From Emydura subglobosa (lineage: Eukaryota > Chordata > Testudines > Chelidae), in NCBI GenBank assembly GCA_007922225.1, contig ML679961.1, forward strand, positions 78,978,798 to 79,042,797: DNA of 64,000 nucleotides, in the 5' to 3' direction. Position 1 is the stretch's first letter. Every line of letters begins with the position of its first letter. This document shows positions 25,750 through 38,963 of this stretch, piece after piece. A program made the position numbers and the translations under genes. Under the pieces are notes generated by a model. The model searched no databases, was not told the origin of the DNA, and saw only the letters and a program-made list of their open reading frames with translations.

Positions 25750-26060
25750 TTAAAAACAGAAATAGTTATCGTGCCATGACGCAAGGGTAAAATGCAGTTT
25801 AAAAGTGCTGCTGACCTGGGCCAATTTATATGCTAATTTCAGAAATGAGTCTTCCTACATTAAATAAGGAGCTAAGGAATGTTCCAAAGGTCTAGATGGA
25901 CCACACCATTAACAGATTGGGTAAATCAACGTTAAATCCTGCCCACAAGGCATTACACCGTGTGAACTTTCTTCACTGCACTCACTTTACTAATTTTAGT
26001 TCCACGTGGTTCTTCAGCTGGCTTGCCAAAATATAAACTACTTCAACTTCTAAAGCCTGC
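25750..26060. promoter_or_regulatory. Second candidate conserved non-coding block
   Basis: A repeat-free stretch with dense motif-like words: ttatatgctaatttcag (octamer/homeobox-like), aaggaatgttcc (TEAD-like inverted motif), aggtctagatggacc (imperfect palindrome) and ttccacgtggttc (E-box). No open frame. Regulatory character is inference. Confidence 0.22.
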
Positions 26061-26129
26061 CTGTGCCCATCTTGACCTTGGACTTATCTTTAATATTAAC
26101 CTTGAAGGAAAAATTAAATGGTCACTTTT

Positions 26130-26325
26130 TATTAAGGGTACATTTATAAATGGTTTATAAAGGGTTAATAAATGATTAATAGATGCTTAAAGCATATTAC
26201 AGAATTGAATAATATTTCTTACAGATGGATGGAAGCCATGATTATTAAGCAATCTATCAACTTCTTAGACTAACAATTGATTAACCCATTAAAACATCTA
26301 TTAATTTGGATGTAGGGCCTAAAAT
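26130..26325. mobile_element. Palindromic TA-rich element
   Basis: The left side has gggttaataaatgattaata, then gatg. The right side has gattaacccattaaaacat, then ctattaa. The words gggttaat and ttaatagatg recur inverted. Likely a decayed foldback MITE. Confidence 0.4.
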
Positions 26326-29300
26326 TCTAGACCAACAAACCCTTGCATGGGAATATCATGAAGAACAATTCAAGTATTTTCAAGCTCACTTGTCTGAGGG
26401 CTGACAACTCCTTCAGCCATTCCGCATCAGTTAGCAAATGCCGCAGAAATAATTATTGCTTCAAAGGACAACTCAAATTTGACCTCATATTTAGTTTTCG
26501 GAAAAAACAAGTTTTTGTCAAACCTAAGAACAACAAAGATTTCGGTGTATTTTTTCTAAATTCCAACAAAAATTGTTTTAAAAGTTTCCCTTTAGTGTTT
26601 GCAATCCAAAAATTGCAGAACTTTGAACCCCAAAGTGAAATGGACATTACTAAGTTTCGCCATGCAGGCAGAGAGACATACAAAAAAAAATAAATAAAAG
26701 AAGAGAGAGCATAAAGTAACAAGAAGTAAATTGTATTTTTAAAACTCTTCCTCCCCTATGATATTATTAGTAACTAGGTAAAACAAAGTGTTTTTACAAC
26801 ATATGATGTAAAGATGACAGTGATCTTTTAATTTTGAATGCTAAATTGCTATGGAATAACTATTTCTAATCATGGTGAGTTTTTGGATCTTATTAATTGA
26901 GCCAGATTAAACTTCAGAACCTTTGCACATGTTCTTCATTAACATTCAGTTAACTTAATGTTATGTTAAGTTATGATCTCCTTTCACCAGCCTATCACCT
27001 GTGTGGATTCCTCAGTGCTCTGAGATGCCATTATAATGTAATGATCGTTTTTCCTCAAAAGGCACTAATCTTAGGGGATTCTGGCTGGCAAGGACATTGG
27101 CTTTGCTTTTGACAGTATCTTCCAGTCAAGTGATCAAATATGTATCTAAAATAACTTCAGATTTAAAAAAAATCAATACATTATAAGAATTTTTGGGTCA
27201 CCTGTTAAGGCACAAGAGTATGTGGCATTCTCCTCCTCCCGCTGAAGCTCATTTAATATCAAGAAACAGCATAAGTCTTTGCTTTGTACTTCAAGCGTAT
27301 AGTGTAGGTGCCAGAAACTCACCCCTCTACTGATCACAACGCAATACCCTAATTACATTATAGGAGTTATCCTCTCACAGCAAAATATATCATTTTATGA
27401 AGTAAAGTCTTAAGGGAAACAAAGAGCAGAATTTGGTCTCAAACTGTGCAACAGCTGAAGTATTACATACAGCCAAGAACATGTCTTGCTCTACATCAGA
27501 TACTTCAGTCAAATGAATACTGATAATGATCAATGATGGTAAGTTGGCAGCTAGTCTTCTGGAAAAATTCCAGACTTTACCTTCAAGCTTCAGGAATGAG
27601 GAGGATCTATGTGAATGTGATCTTTGGCAAGGAAAGGCACATTGTTTCAGTGCTGTGGGAAAATGCTTAATGATCAAACATTTCCTTAAAATAAGATTAC
27701 AATGAAACATTAGAGGTTGCATTATTAAAGATAATCAACATTGCTGGCTGAATGAAAAAAAAAACAACCCCATCTCCCATCCCCCAATCTGGAGAACAAA
27801 TCTAATGTTTCATGCCCTCATGTTTTATCTGAGTGCTGGATACGAGCTATTTACTGAGAGGAGAATAGGCCCTTCTGTGTTTTGGTTTTTGAAACCTCAA
27901 GAAAATTCCCAAATTACCTGGGTTTTCTTCCAAATGAATGCAGTAGGAACTAAAAATAATTGTGACTGGATCAGATTATAACACTGGTGAAATACTGAAA
28001 GCATTAACCTTGTACATCCTCAAGGATTTGTGCTCCTGAAGGGAGAAAAAGATCCAGGAAATAAACAGTTATAAGTGGAAATCATATGATCTCTCTCTCT
28101 CTCACACACACACACAAACAATATTTGGGGCTCAAATTGCTTCTAAACTCAGGAAATCTAGGTTATCTTAATATTCTTAGGGTAAAATCCTTGCCCCATT
28201 GAAGTCACTAGCAAAACTCCCACTGACTTCAAGGAAGCCAGGATTTCACCCCAAGACTACGGGGTGTTTTGCTGTTGATCCATTGACTATGGGGACTTTT
28301 GCCATTGATTTCGCTGGGCCAGAATGTCATCTTTGGGAGGTCTTCATCGCTGCAGGGAATGTGAGTGCAGTGGGAAGGGGTTCACTGGTGACATATATGG
28401 TTAAATGTTTTAAGAATTATTTAGTCTTAGAATTATTTAGTCTGTCTTTGCCAGTTTTACAGGGTTAAAATATTAAAGATTTAGTACTCATGCTACAATG
28501 ATGCATGGCATATTCAATCGCTAGATAGACATGATCATCTAGATATCAGGAAAATAGTAACAATTCACAAGTGAAGAATGGATTAAGCTACCTTTGCTGC
28601 AGTTAAACTCTCTCTAAAATGGAAGTAATCCCACTTAATCACCTTTGCAATGAAATTCTTAAAATAAATGCATTATATACATGCAAAATATAATACGAAA
28701 TATACTACCACTAGCTTTGTAAATGTTTATTATAAAAAAGTATAGATGCTTTACTAAGGAAAACTAGTCAATGTCATTATATTTTCATTATTTATACAGT
28801 TGTAATAGCAAGTCCTGGTGGCATATGTATTTTTATTTAAGCCTTGCTCATTTTTATCAGGTTAGGGAACCATAGGTATTGGGTCAGATCCTCAATGGCT
28901 GTACATCAACGTAGCTCCATCAAACACTGATACATACACTTTCCCATATTCACCCATTCGCCACATAACGATGTCTGAATAAACTTCAAAATGAAGAAGA
29001 GTTTTAAAGTATTTTAAAGCATTTCACTCCTCAAAAATTGCTAGTTTTAATGTGAAATACCATATTTAGACATAATAGAATTCCAAGCATCCAAAATATT
29101 CAGCCAAACTAGCTGTTCTTAGGATGACTGGAAGTCAAATTTGAAAATCCAATTTAAAACCAAATTTGTACAATTTTTAAAAGTGTTCAACATTTAAATC
29201 ATTTCTACTATTAGAATTAATTTTCTTTGCAGTGCACTTTGCAACTGTAAAGAGCTATTCCAGGGGTACATTGTCAACTTGTTTTATTTTTCCATTGAAG

Positions 29301-29734
29301 TTGGATCTGTGACATCCACTACTATTTTCACATTTCATCAACTAAAGCCCGTTGAAGTCAGAGTCTTTTAATTGGTCTTAATGGACTTAGGATCAGGATC
29401 CAAATTTGTCCATTATCTGTAAAATTAACTAAAAGCCCTTCATTGTGCGTTATACATTCTGAAAAATAATATTTCTATTATTTCTAAGACAGAAGATGCA
29501 ACAGAAATTCAGAATCCCAACTTTCTAGATGAGGAAGCTCTGCTAGACTATAGTAAAGACTAACCCTCACTGAGGAACCAAAAAAATCTGTTTTCTTTCC
29601 CATAAAACTCAGTTATCTACCTTTGGCTATGTTCTCACAATACAAGGACTTGCCTCTTACTGAACCCAATATAACTCACTCCAGAGAGAATGGCAGAACT
29701 AACATGAGTGGGCACTCAGAGATGCCACACATTG
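26326..29734. other. Intergenic, no gene supported
   Basis: The longest open stretch (26343-26693) has no recognisable product. A CT/CA microsatellite lies at 28090-28116. Decayed short palindromes with the gaagtcaatgg-type core lie at 28196-28255 and 29343-29400. Confidence 0.45.
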
Positions 29735-29905
29735 TAGAGAGATACATAGATTTTAAGGCCAGAAGACACCATTAGGATCATCTAGTTTGATTATCCCCAT
29801 CTCACAGGCCACAGAATTTCTTCTAGTAATTCCTGCATCAAGTCCAAAAACTTCTAGTTGATTCTTTTAAGAAAGTTAGCTAATCTTGCTCTTAAAGATC
29901 AGTAA
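29735..29905. repeat. CR1-like 3' end fragment
   Basis: tacatagattttaaggccag, aagacaccattaggatcatc, tagtttgattatccc and acaggccacagaatttc follow the order of a common sauropsid CR1-type tail. A related fragment is at 43745-43880. Confidence 0.55.
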
Positions 29906-30657
29906 CACCTCTGCACCCCATATTTCTTTAAAAATTGACACCAGAAGTTTCTTGTGAACTCCAGTTAGGATTTGGAGAGGACATACCTCCTAGCACAACA
30001 TGGTATGCAATGCTTCAAAACAATGCACTGGGTTCATACATATGGCCAAAACTTGGCAGGAACCTCCCGTTTGGGAGTGTAGTCTGTAGGCTTAAGAGTG
30101 TAGTTTGTAGAATTCATGGGAATATGCTGAAATAAGCAAGGAACTAAGTCTTTTAACCCTTTCTTGCTCAATTTTTAGAAAGGAAACTGATTCACATAGG
30201 GAATAGGATGTTATTAGTAATAATCTGTAAATAACTAAATTACTATATAACCTAGTCTGATTTCCAAAGAACTCAGATACATCTGAAAATAAGACATAAA
30301 AACTTGATGTGTAAAATGTGTCACTGCAACCTCCTAGTTTGCCATTGGATGGGGCTAACAAGTCAGGTCTCTTGCAAATAAAATGATTCATAAGATTAAA
30401 GAATGAGGTTGGTGCAGCTTTGAGAGTTTCTTACATTCCTGTTCACAGGGCTATTTGAAATCTTCCAGGGAAGAACTCGGTGTTAGGGCAACCACATGCA
30501 TTATCAATAGATATTTATCGTTTGTGTTGCTATATATGTAGTTATCTGCAGTCACCAAAGCTCATGAACAGTGTGTATACATTTATGCTAAGCTCCTGCA
30601 TGCCATTTCTGCATGTTCCCATTTTTATAAGGAATCACTATCATCAGTATGGAACAT

Positions 30658-30966
30658 AGGATACGGCTACTCTTCAAAGAAAATCCCCCAGCAGCAAGTC
30701 GCAGAGCCCCGGTCAATTGACTCGTGTTCGCAGGGCTCAGGCTGCTGGGCTCAAAATCACAGTGTTGACGTTCCTGCTCGGCTGGAGCCTGTGTTCCAAG
30801 ACCATCCCCCCCTTGCTTGGTTTCAGAGCCTGGGTTCCAGCCTGAGCAGGACATCTACACTTCTATTTTTTAGCCCCGCAGCCAAAGCCCCCCAGCCCAA
30901 GTCCATTGACTTGGGCTCTGAGACTCAGCACCGTGGGTTTTTCTTTGCAATGTAGACGTACCCTAA
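30658..30966. mobile_element. MITE with terminal inverted repeats, about 309 bp
   Basis: The left end is aggatacggctactcttcaa, then agaaaatccc. The right end, reverse-complemented, is agggtacgtctacattgcaa, then agaaaaaccc. Inside, both sides carry gagcc-rich, GC-rich arms. This is a non-autonomous DNA-transposon structure with no transposase. Confidence 0.8.
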
Positions 30967-31729
30967 GAAATCTAAAGGTGTCAGATGCCACCAGCTCTGT
31001 ACATTGTGCATACATGCATTGAGTAAGGCAAGTGACAGGATACATTAACAGCTGCTTTTATTCTGCGCCTGTGTCTCCTTCTCCCACGTTCTGCTTTTGT
31101 GCCTTATATCCTGCAACCCCCTTGACTGGAACATCCACCTAGCACCCCCCTCCACCTTCTAACCTCCCGCTCAGTGTGACAAGTCTTATGTTTCATGTAG
31201 GAAGCATATTACACCATTGCTCCAAGAACTGCACTCGCTTTCATCTATAAAACTTTAAACAGTCTGGGTCCTTGATGCCTCAGAGATTGCCTCTCTCCAT
31301 GTATTACCATAACAGTTGCAATCCTCTGAGACATTTGAGCTAACTCCTCCTCCACACAGTTTAAATCACAAAGGAGCAGGACAGGGTGTGCTTGGTGAGG
31401 TGAATTTGCTTCCTGCCCAGGTTTTCCAGTCTGAATCTGTTGATCTTCACTTCACAATACAAGACCCATTTATTCTCCAGTGCTTTTTCTAGATGAGAAG
31501 GAAAGATTAGGTTGTTGGATGGGGTGCTGAGAATTTATGGAATATGAAGATCTTATTATTGTTCACAAAGTTTTGTTGAATGGTTCTTTTAATTGTACTA
31601 TTTATACAGGATGAGCTTATACTTGTTTGGAATCAGTGCATACATCTAAACAAATAAAATAATCCCCCACCATCCCTTAGCTGAAGTGTTCTGCTGTGTC
31701 CTGTATTGTCTGACGAAGAGCTAGTCAAC

Positions 31730-31882
31730 ACTTGAAACTTACAGCAGCACAGCTGTACTGATACACACATGCGCGTATGCCCCCAAAATTTGTGTCACTC
31801 AGGGAGGTGCATTTTTCACACTCCTGAGCAACAAAAGTTTTGCCAGCATAAGTGATAATGCAGACTAGACCTTAGTTTGTAA
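31730..31882. mobile_element. Hairpin MITE fragment
   Basis: gtgtcactcagggaggtgca ... cactcctgagcaacaaaagt, then tttgccagcataagtgataa, is the same hairpin unit as in the element at 53372-53668. Confidence 0.6.
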
Positions 31883-31939
31883 GCTCTTCAGGGCAGGGAA
31901 CGTCATACTGTTTCCTTATAAATTGTGGTATTAATTTAC

Positions 31940-32020
31940 ATCATATAATAATATCATATTATATATGTATATAATAATATTATAGGGTATATAATTATAT
32001 TATCTAACTATATAATAATC
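31940..32020. repeat. AT-rich simple sequence
   Basis: About 80 bp of almost pure ATA/TAT repeats (ataataatatcatattatat and similar). Confidence 0.85.
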
Positions 32021-33190
32021 TCCTATAACAATACATGGAGATAACACAACGGAATATTTTACAGACACCTTTCTTAAATAGTTCTCAGAGAACACTGTTT
32101 TTCTTAATGTATGAATTTTAAGTTAGGCCTCCCAGCCACAGCAAAATCCAAAACCCTCTAGCAAGCTGCATCTGCTCTGTTGCGTTGCTTTAGTTTTTAT
32201 GGGCCAGCAAGACAGCAAAGAAAGAAGCTGAATTAATTCCACTCAGTCACTGTTTCCAGCAATTAACAAGGCAGCTTCAACACCTACAGTGATGGTGCAT
32301 GTAAAGTATTCAGCTGATAACACTTCCTCATGGTAAAAACTGTGTGTAGATAGTATCATGGGCATCCATAAATTGAGATATTTATTTAGAATTAAAGTAG
32401 CTCACAAAGAGTTTAGCAAAATCAAGCAAGTAAGGAGGCACAGCTTTGTGACATGATGAAAAAAGGCAATTCTGTATCTTATATGCTGCAGAGCTATATT
32501 TGTGTTCTCCTTAATCCTGTAGTATATTGCCTTTGTATGACCTGTACTGATGGGCACAGCATCTGCATTCTTCAGTACATACAAATGGAAAGATTTTAAA
32601 GGTGACTACAAAGGAAAAAAGGGAAGGAGGGGTTCTTTCCTGGGGGGGGTTTTTTGTTGTTGTTGTTTGTTTGTTTTTCTATCATATATAAATGTGATCT
32701 AAAAGTTTTGTTTGCTTTTTCAAAAAAAATCCATTAGACACACAAATTAGAAATATATGTTCTTAACTTCCAGCTACAAGACAGAGGATCTCATTATCGA
32801 AGACCTCCTAACGTTGGCAAAGTCTTCCAGCAAAAAGAGAGACCTGATATTTATAATGCAAAGTAAGAGTTGAGGTTGTCTTTCTATTTCCTAAAGGAGC
32901 AAAGGGCACAAATGTTCTTGCTTCTCAAAAGGTTCAGCTCTATAAAATAGAAAACTTCACACTTCAAATATACGTAGCAGTTGGAAACTAAAACTAGCAA
33001 ATGCTGCTCACAATCACAAATCCATCTCAAAACTTGGTTCTCTCTAATGGAGAAACAATCCAGAACTGTATTATCAAGGGCAACAAACAGAATTAGGTGC
33101 ACTGGCAAGTTCCCTCAGTAGCTGAGGAAATTTAAACAGATTCAGCTAAAACTAGTGAAACATGGCTTCCCTAGACCTCCCTCTAAGACG
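32021..33190. other. Intergenic, no gene seen
   Basis: Unique AT-rich DNA. A G8/T run with ttg and tttg repeats lies at 32642-32678. Confidence 0.45.
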
Positions 33191-33191
33191 T

Positions 33192-33446
33192 AGCCCTGGT
33201 CTACACTTACCTGGAGATTTGGCGATAGTCAACAGGCGTTGACTGCTATGCTTCCCTTCTGCGCGCCGTCTTCACTGCACTGAGCCAATGGGAACTGCAT
33301 TCCCATCGACGCAGCACTATGCCACTTGAAGGGGTGGTTTCCTAGCGTCGACTTCCTGATTGATTGAGTGGGTCTACATTGACCGCTCAATCGATCCAGA
33401 AAGATTGATCGGACGGTGGTGACTTTGCCGCCGTCAGTATAGACCA
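33192..33446. mobile_element. MITE, about 255 bp, GC-richer interior
   Basis: It starts agccctggtctacacttacc and ends gtcagtatagaccag, giving short inverted ends. The interior has CpG-containing words (gcgtcgacttcc, gatcggacggtgg) unlike the flanks, suggesting later arrival. Confidence 0.65.
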
Positions 33447-33647
33447 GTGTTTCTCAACCTGGGGGTTTAGAGGGGTCGCAAGTACAGAGCTGGTATTGGG
33501 GGTGGCAAGAAAGGCAATTGCCTGGAGCCACAGGGGCGCCATGAAACTAAGTTACATGCCTCAGCCCCGTGGCGGTGGGACTCAGGCTTCAGGGGTACAG
33601 TCGTTTGGAAAGGTTAAGAACCACTGGTATAGACAAACCCCTAGTCT

Positions 33648-33900
33648 ACCTGGGAAAAATGATCTGGAATAGCTTATTCTGCAATAATCAGTGTTATTGT
33701 AGCCATGTCAGCCTCAGGATATTAGAGACAAGCTCCATGTAAGCTCAAAAGCTTGTCTCTCTCACCAGCAGAAGTTAGGCCAATAAAAGATGTAACTTCA
33801 CCTACCTTATCTCTCTATTATTCTGTAGTAGTTATTCTGAAGGATTCCCTGTGTGGACGCTTTATTCCAGAACAATGACTCCACTCACAAAAGTCGTCCT
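33648..33900. mobile_element. MITE split by a foldback element
   Basis: The left piece (atctggaatagcttattctg) and the right piece (gattccctgtgtggacgctt, then tattccagaacaa) belong to the family at 20133 and 34761. The segment at about 33687-33818 is inserted between them. Confidence 0.55.
33687..33818. mobile_element. Nested foldback element copy
   Basis: tgttattgtagccatgtcag, ttagagacaagctccatgta, tctctcaccagcagaagtta and ggccaataaaagatgtaac follow the order of the element at 60915-61165. It is inserted in the MITE at 33648-33900 and so is younger than it. Confidence 0.6.
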
Positions 33901-34574
33901 ATCTAGTCTGCTATGCAGCTACATATTTTATCAATTGATGCCTTTAAACTGTATGTAAGTTCTCTAGGGCAAGGATCCTCAACTGTTCAAGACATTTACA
34001 TTTTGTACATGTACTTCTCTATATGCAATTTTTAAAAAAATAACTCCAGTTTTCCTCCTCACATGCCTACACACATCTTTCAAGTTTTTGCTTTCTCTGT
34101 ACTCTCTATATTGCAGGTTTTCAATTCTTTTTAAAAAGGAAAAAAATAAGCTCATGTGGTTTTATCAGTGAATATTACAATAAAATTAAGACAGGCAAGA
34201 TTTTGGTTAACTATCCAGGAAAAAAATAACTATCTGTAAATAAGTTCCTAACTGTCAGACCTAGAAGATTGCTGACTGGCCTCTCAAGAAAATTTGTCAA
34301 AAAAGTCTCATCCCTTAAACAGATTAGACACAATGCTAGCAAATAAATTATAGGGAATAATCTTGCACTGGCAAAGAGGTCAGGCAACTTGCAACCTAAC
34401 AAATATTTTCCATCTCCTCTCTATCCCTTGCCTGTCTAAGTTTGTGATTTGGATGCTGAATTTGTGAATGTGGCACATAAAATAGTCCAGTCCCCTGTGA
34501 ACTATAAAACTTTGGTCTATTTTTGGTGTTTGTTGTTTAGTGTGTGGAAGCTGAGTGGTGTTGATGACCGGCAA

Positions 34575-34632
34575 TATACAAGTCAAATTAGGTGATCTGG
34601 TGGTCCCTTCCGGCCTTAAACTCTCTGACACT
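34575..34632. repeat. CR1-like 3' terminus
   Basis: gtgatctggtggtcccttcc, then ggccttaaactct, is the usual end motif of sauropsid CR1 elements. Only the last part is clear. Confidence 0.5.
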
Positions 34633-34760
34633 TCACAGGTCCTGATTTTCAGAGAGTGAACATCTGCCTCTGAAAGCCAGGCCTCATCAAGGTGCTTTAA
34701 GTCCAGCACCCAAAAACAGAGACAGTCTAATGATTAATCACTAGACACTTTTGAAAATTG

Positions 34761-34952
34761 AGGCCTCGTTACACAGAGAAATTGACCAGCATATCTATTG
34801 TGGAATAAACTATTCTAACAGCTATTCAAGATTAGCTCCACATACAGATCCTATTCTGGAATAAAAGTCACTTTATTCCAGAACTATTATACCACTCACA
34901 AAGCTGATTCCGCAACAGCTATGCCAGTCAATTTCCCTGTGTAGACAAGGCT
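34761..34952. mobile_element. MITE with about 30-bp terminal inverted repeats
   Basis: The left end is gcctcgttacacagagaaat, then tgaccagcata. The right end, reverse-complemented, is gccttgtctacacagggaaa, then ttgactggcata. The interior has tattctggaataaaagtcac, as in the copy at 20133-20360. Confidence 0.8.
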
Positions 34953-37900
34953 TTGGTAGTCCTTTTCCTTTTCATAACTTGTCCACTTGAAATTATGCAA
35001 TTAAAGTTTATACAAATCAAATTCCCGATTAGCTTTCTCCCTTCCCCTCACTGCTCACTCCCTGCCTGTTTGCTCAGGAGTGGGAGCTACAGTGGACACA
35101 CAATATCTGCTTACACTGCTGCCCCTGGAACCTAAAGTGCTGAGGTCACATCAGAACAGGGTGTGTGCACATATAGGAGTTGGGGGGAAGAAGAGGCTCT
35201 GACTCTTCCTGATGCTTCCCTCAGCATGTAAGCCATGCTGAAATCTGGTCCTAGAATATGAGACTGTTCCCAGTTACCTACATTAAAATTATGCAAAGCT
35301 ACAATCCTTTTGGTTTAACCCTGTAGGAAATGTAATAGTCACAGCACCAAGTGATAAATGCTTTGCTGCCATCCAATGACTTCCCCTGGTATTGCCCATT
35401 TCTTAAGTCCCCCCTTCCGTAACTGGCCAGGTAGAAGGTTCTCAAGTTAATTAAAAGACAGTTCACACAGCTGGAGGCACTTGGCATACTTGCAGTGACT
35501 TGGACTCCATGGCACATTGTAGACTCTCCTCACCTGTATGCAAATACCTCTGTTCTTTCTATCAATCTGCCATCAGAAGCAAAACTTTTATCTGAATTCC
35601 CAGTACAAAAACAGCATTGTACTCTGGCAGTTAATTTTTACTGGTTTACAATGTACTTACTTTACACAAGAGATAATGCCAGCTAACCACAGCAAACCTT
35701 ACACACAGCTGTTATGCTTTATAGTTGATCAAAGCATTGATTTCGCAGTATTACGTCAATGCCAGACTTGCGGATTCCCTCACTGTTTTCGCATAAGCAC
35801 CGTTCAGTTTCTTTCTTTGGTTTTTTTTACAAAGCACAACTTGTTTGAGTCCTTATTACTGAATCTAAATTAAGTTGGCAATGTTATATGAATACATGTA
35901 GCATCCCATCAGGGATAAGGGACAAAAGGACAAAAGGAAACCTCCACTGGTTCCCCCCTCAAATCATTTTTAACAGTAGTCTTCTAAAGTTGTCGTGAAA
36001 CAGTTAAACAGTCCAGATTTGTTTATAATAAAAATCATATAGAAAATTAGAGTACTGATGAAAACTATATTTTAAAGGAATCTAAGTAACTGGCAAAGAA
36101 ATGTTACCTTAATACATATGTAAACTCATACAGAAAGAGAACCAACAAGTCAATCAGATTTGAATGATTCTTTTCTTTTAACTAGATTTGTTGCCATGTT
36201 TGTATAATGTTGACATGTATATCTGCTCATATTAATGGAATTTAAAAATTTACAAGATTATATATTGAATTCTTAGAAAGACTAAATTTTCAAAAGTGAA
36301 TTACAATTTTCAGGGCCTCCATTTTTGGCTGCTCAGTTTGAGACCCTTTAAAGAGCTTGATTTTCAGAGGACAGGTGCTCAACAATTGAGTAGTCTCAAG
36401 TTGAGTATCCAGCAGTTTCAAGTGGAGTATCCAAAAACAGAGGCAACAAAAATCATTAGTCATTTTGGAAAATTTAGGCTGGTAAATTTAAATATAGCTG
36501 AAAAGTGCTTAGTTCATCTTTGAGCAGATTTTTCATTATTCTTATTTTCAGTAGCACCCAAAACATGCTAGGAATTTCCAAATGTAAAAGAGCATGGTTC
36601 CCTAGAGTGCTCGCTTTATTTTCCAAAAGTATGAATTAAAATCCACGCCCATAAAAAACAAATAAAATAAAAGTGCTCCTTTCTCTAAAACTATCCACAA
36701 AACGTGTCAAGAATGTTTACATTTTTATCTGCAATGCTAATATCTTAGATTCTTGAAAGTGGAAGTTTGTTTTAAAGTCTCATTTACTTTTCACAGTTTA
36801 TGCTCTTGGTTTACATTTCACTCAGCTAGGATAGTGAAACTACATTGATCTGTTGAGTGTGGGGTTTATTTTTTAGTTTTTATGCTTCTGGCACAAATGA
36901 AGTATTTGGGCTACAAATGCTTCAGCAGAAACAGACACTTTGTACTGATATTTTCTGAACTGCATGAAAACATATCTATTAAGATCCAACTTTGTAAAAC
37001 TTTAAATCTTGTGTTACACTGAACTTCAGTTTGGAGCCTCTCAGCATCTAACTGTTGATGGCATTCCACTAAGTGTATTCATATGGACTGATCAAACAGC
37101 CCAATAGCAGCCTAAAATGGGTGCACACAAATACTGGACCTGTCTCACACAGATCCCTAGCAGACTGCAGCACCCACCTACCCCTCTGGCAGGCTCTCAC
37201 AGCAGCTCCATCTGCCTGCAGCACAGCATCCTCTAGTGGCGAAAGAAGGAAAAATTCCTGAGCCTCTTGGTTTCTTCCAAAAATCTCCAACCCCCTCAAA
37301 AACGGTCTGAAATCGCTCACCAGAGCAGATGGGTCAGTCCCTCATGAGCCACCTCCTCCGCCTATCCCATGAGCAATACTGATGGGCCAGCTATCCTTGG
37401 GCAGACTATCAGTCATGCATTGAGCACGCTTTTAGGGGAAGAAGTGTGAGCGAGGTCGGAAATAACTCCACCAGCATAGAATTGACAGAAAATTAAGGCA
37501 TGTATGGTGGGGACCTCACATCACAATCTTAGACTGATCTCTTCTCAAAGAATCTTATGAGACTCAGGCAATCTGGGTTCAATGCCCAGCTCACTCACAG
37601 ACTTCCTGTCTTAATCAAATAGTTTCCCTGTGCTTCAATTCCCTATCTATAAAATGGGAATAACAATCCTTCCCTTTCTACAACTTTTTTCTATTTAGAC
37701 CAGTATCATTTTACACATACCTGGCATAGGTGTGAATGACAACACAAGGTGCAAGGCAGATCAGAATCAGCCACAGTAACAAATTAACCCTCACAGTATC
37801 CCTGACAAAGGTAAGCGTTTATCCCAAGTTTACAAGTGGGGACACTGTGGGACTGATTTGCCAAAGGCCGTAGAAAATCAGTGGTAGAGCAGTGTTAAAA

Positions 37901-38592
37901 CTCTTGAGTGCATGGATCTCAACTCCAAGCTCTTAAAAGAAGAGGCTGACTCTAGATAAGAAATTAGAACAATGAGATTAAGACACACCAAGAACAGGTG
38001 CTTTTATTGGAGTAAATGGCCTCTTTCTATTGCCACCGTACTTTTTATCCTTATGGACACCAGCACACCCTTTCTGATTTTCATGTGATGGCACCAGTTC
38101 CGGAGACAACTTCAGAACAAGGACAGAGATACCCACTGAAGCCATAGGTTGGAGATAATTGGTATGAACTAGGTGATATCGTGTACAGCTCTGTAAGTAC
38201 AGCAGTAGCCGTTCTATAAAATGGGCTGTTTTCTGACAACTGTGTTTGCACACTAATATTACAATAGCCATTCAAATCAGCTGATTGTTATGTCATGTAG
38301 CTACGGAAAAGCATGCCAAAGTCCCTCTTAAAGAACAAAAATCCCAGAAGGGATTTTTGCATACATCAATGTCTCAACCTTTTCTATGTATCAGGAGACC
38401 CCCACCACCACCTTTGCCTAGCCAGGATTTAACCAAGACCTCACTCCCAGTTAGCCCTCCCATTGGTCATGGCCCCTCCATCACCCATCACATCTGTTCA
38501 CAACTCCCAGGTATGACCCCACGTAACACTCAACAGTGCATAAAGCAGAAATCACATGTATGAATGGAACTGAACAAATCACCAGAACTGAA
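34953..38592. other. Intergenic, no gene seen
   Basis: A decayed palindromic element lies at 36300-36480 (gattttcagaggacaggtgc, tcaacaattgag). MIR-type SINEs lie at about 37540-37690 (ctatctataaaatgggaata) and, reversed, about 37760-37930. Otherwise AT-rich unique sequence. Confidence 0.45.
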
Positions 38593-38963
38593 TGTCACAC
38601 ACCAGTGTCAGTGGTGTGATACAGTGGTCAGAGCAGAACTGGAAGACGGAAACAGAGTTGTGGTTGGGAGCCAAAGCAGTGGTCAAAGCCAGGAGTCAGA
38701 GGGTTCAAATAGAGACTGGAGCTGGAGCAGGCACAGGTTTGAACAAGGATCAGTACAGGAAACAGGAAGCAGGTCTGGTGCAGTTGTGAGCATAGAATGC
38801 ATCAAGCAGTTACTGTGCTGCTGTTGATACAAGGCTTAAATGATGATCTGCTGGCTCTTCTGTCCAATCAGGGAGCACAGTCATTTAGTGAGAGCTCATT
38901 GGGTCTAGCCAAATTCATTAGGATGCCAGGTGACAGCACCAGAAGCCTATTGAGTTCCTGACA
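38593..38963 (-). repeat. 3' LTR of the chromovirus
   Basis: On the plus strand it begins tgtcacacacca and ends near gttcctgaca. Just outside (38964-38995) is a pyrimidine-rich stretch, ccattccccaaccccccaag. On the minus strand that is the polypurine tract expected next to a 3' LTR. It aligns with 41915-42278 through aggaaacaggaagcaggtct and aatgatgatctgct. Confidence 0.75.

Noticed and set aside
26343..26693. 116-aa plus-strand open frame
   Set aside because: Low-complexity, Lys/Asn/Phe-rich product in AT-rich DNA, no motif, and no splice or promoter context. Expected by chance.
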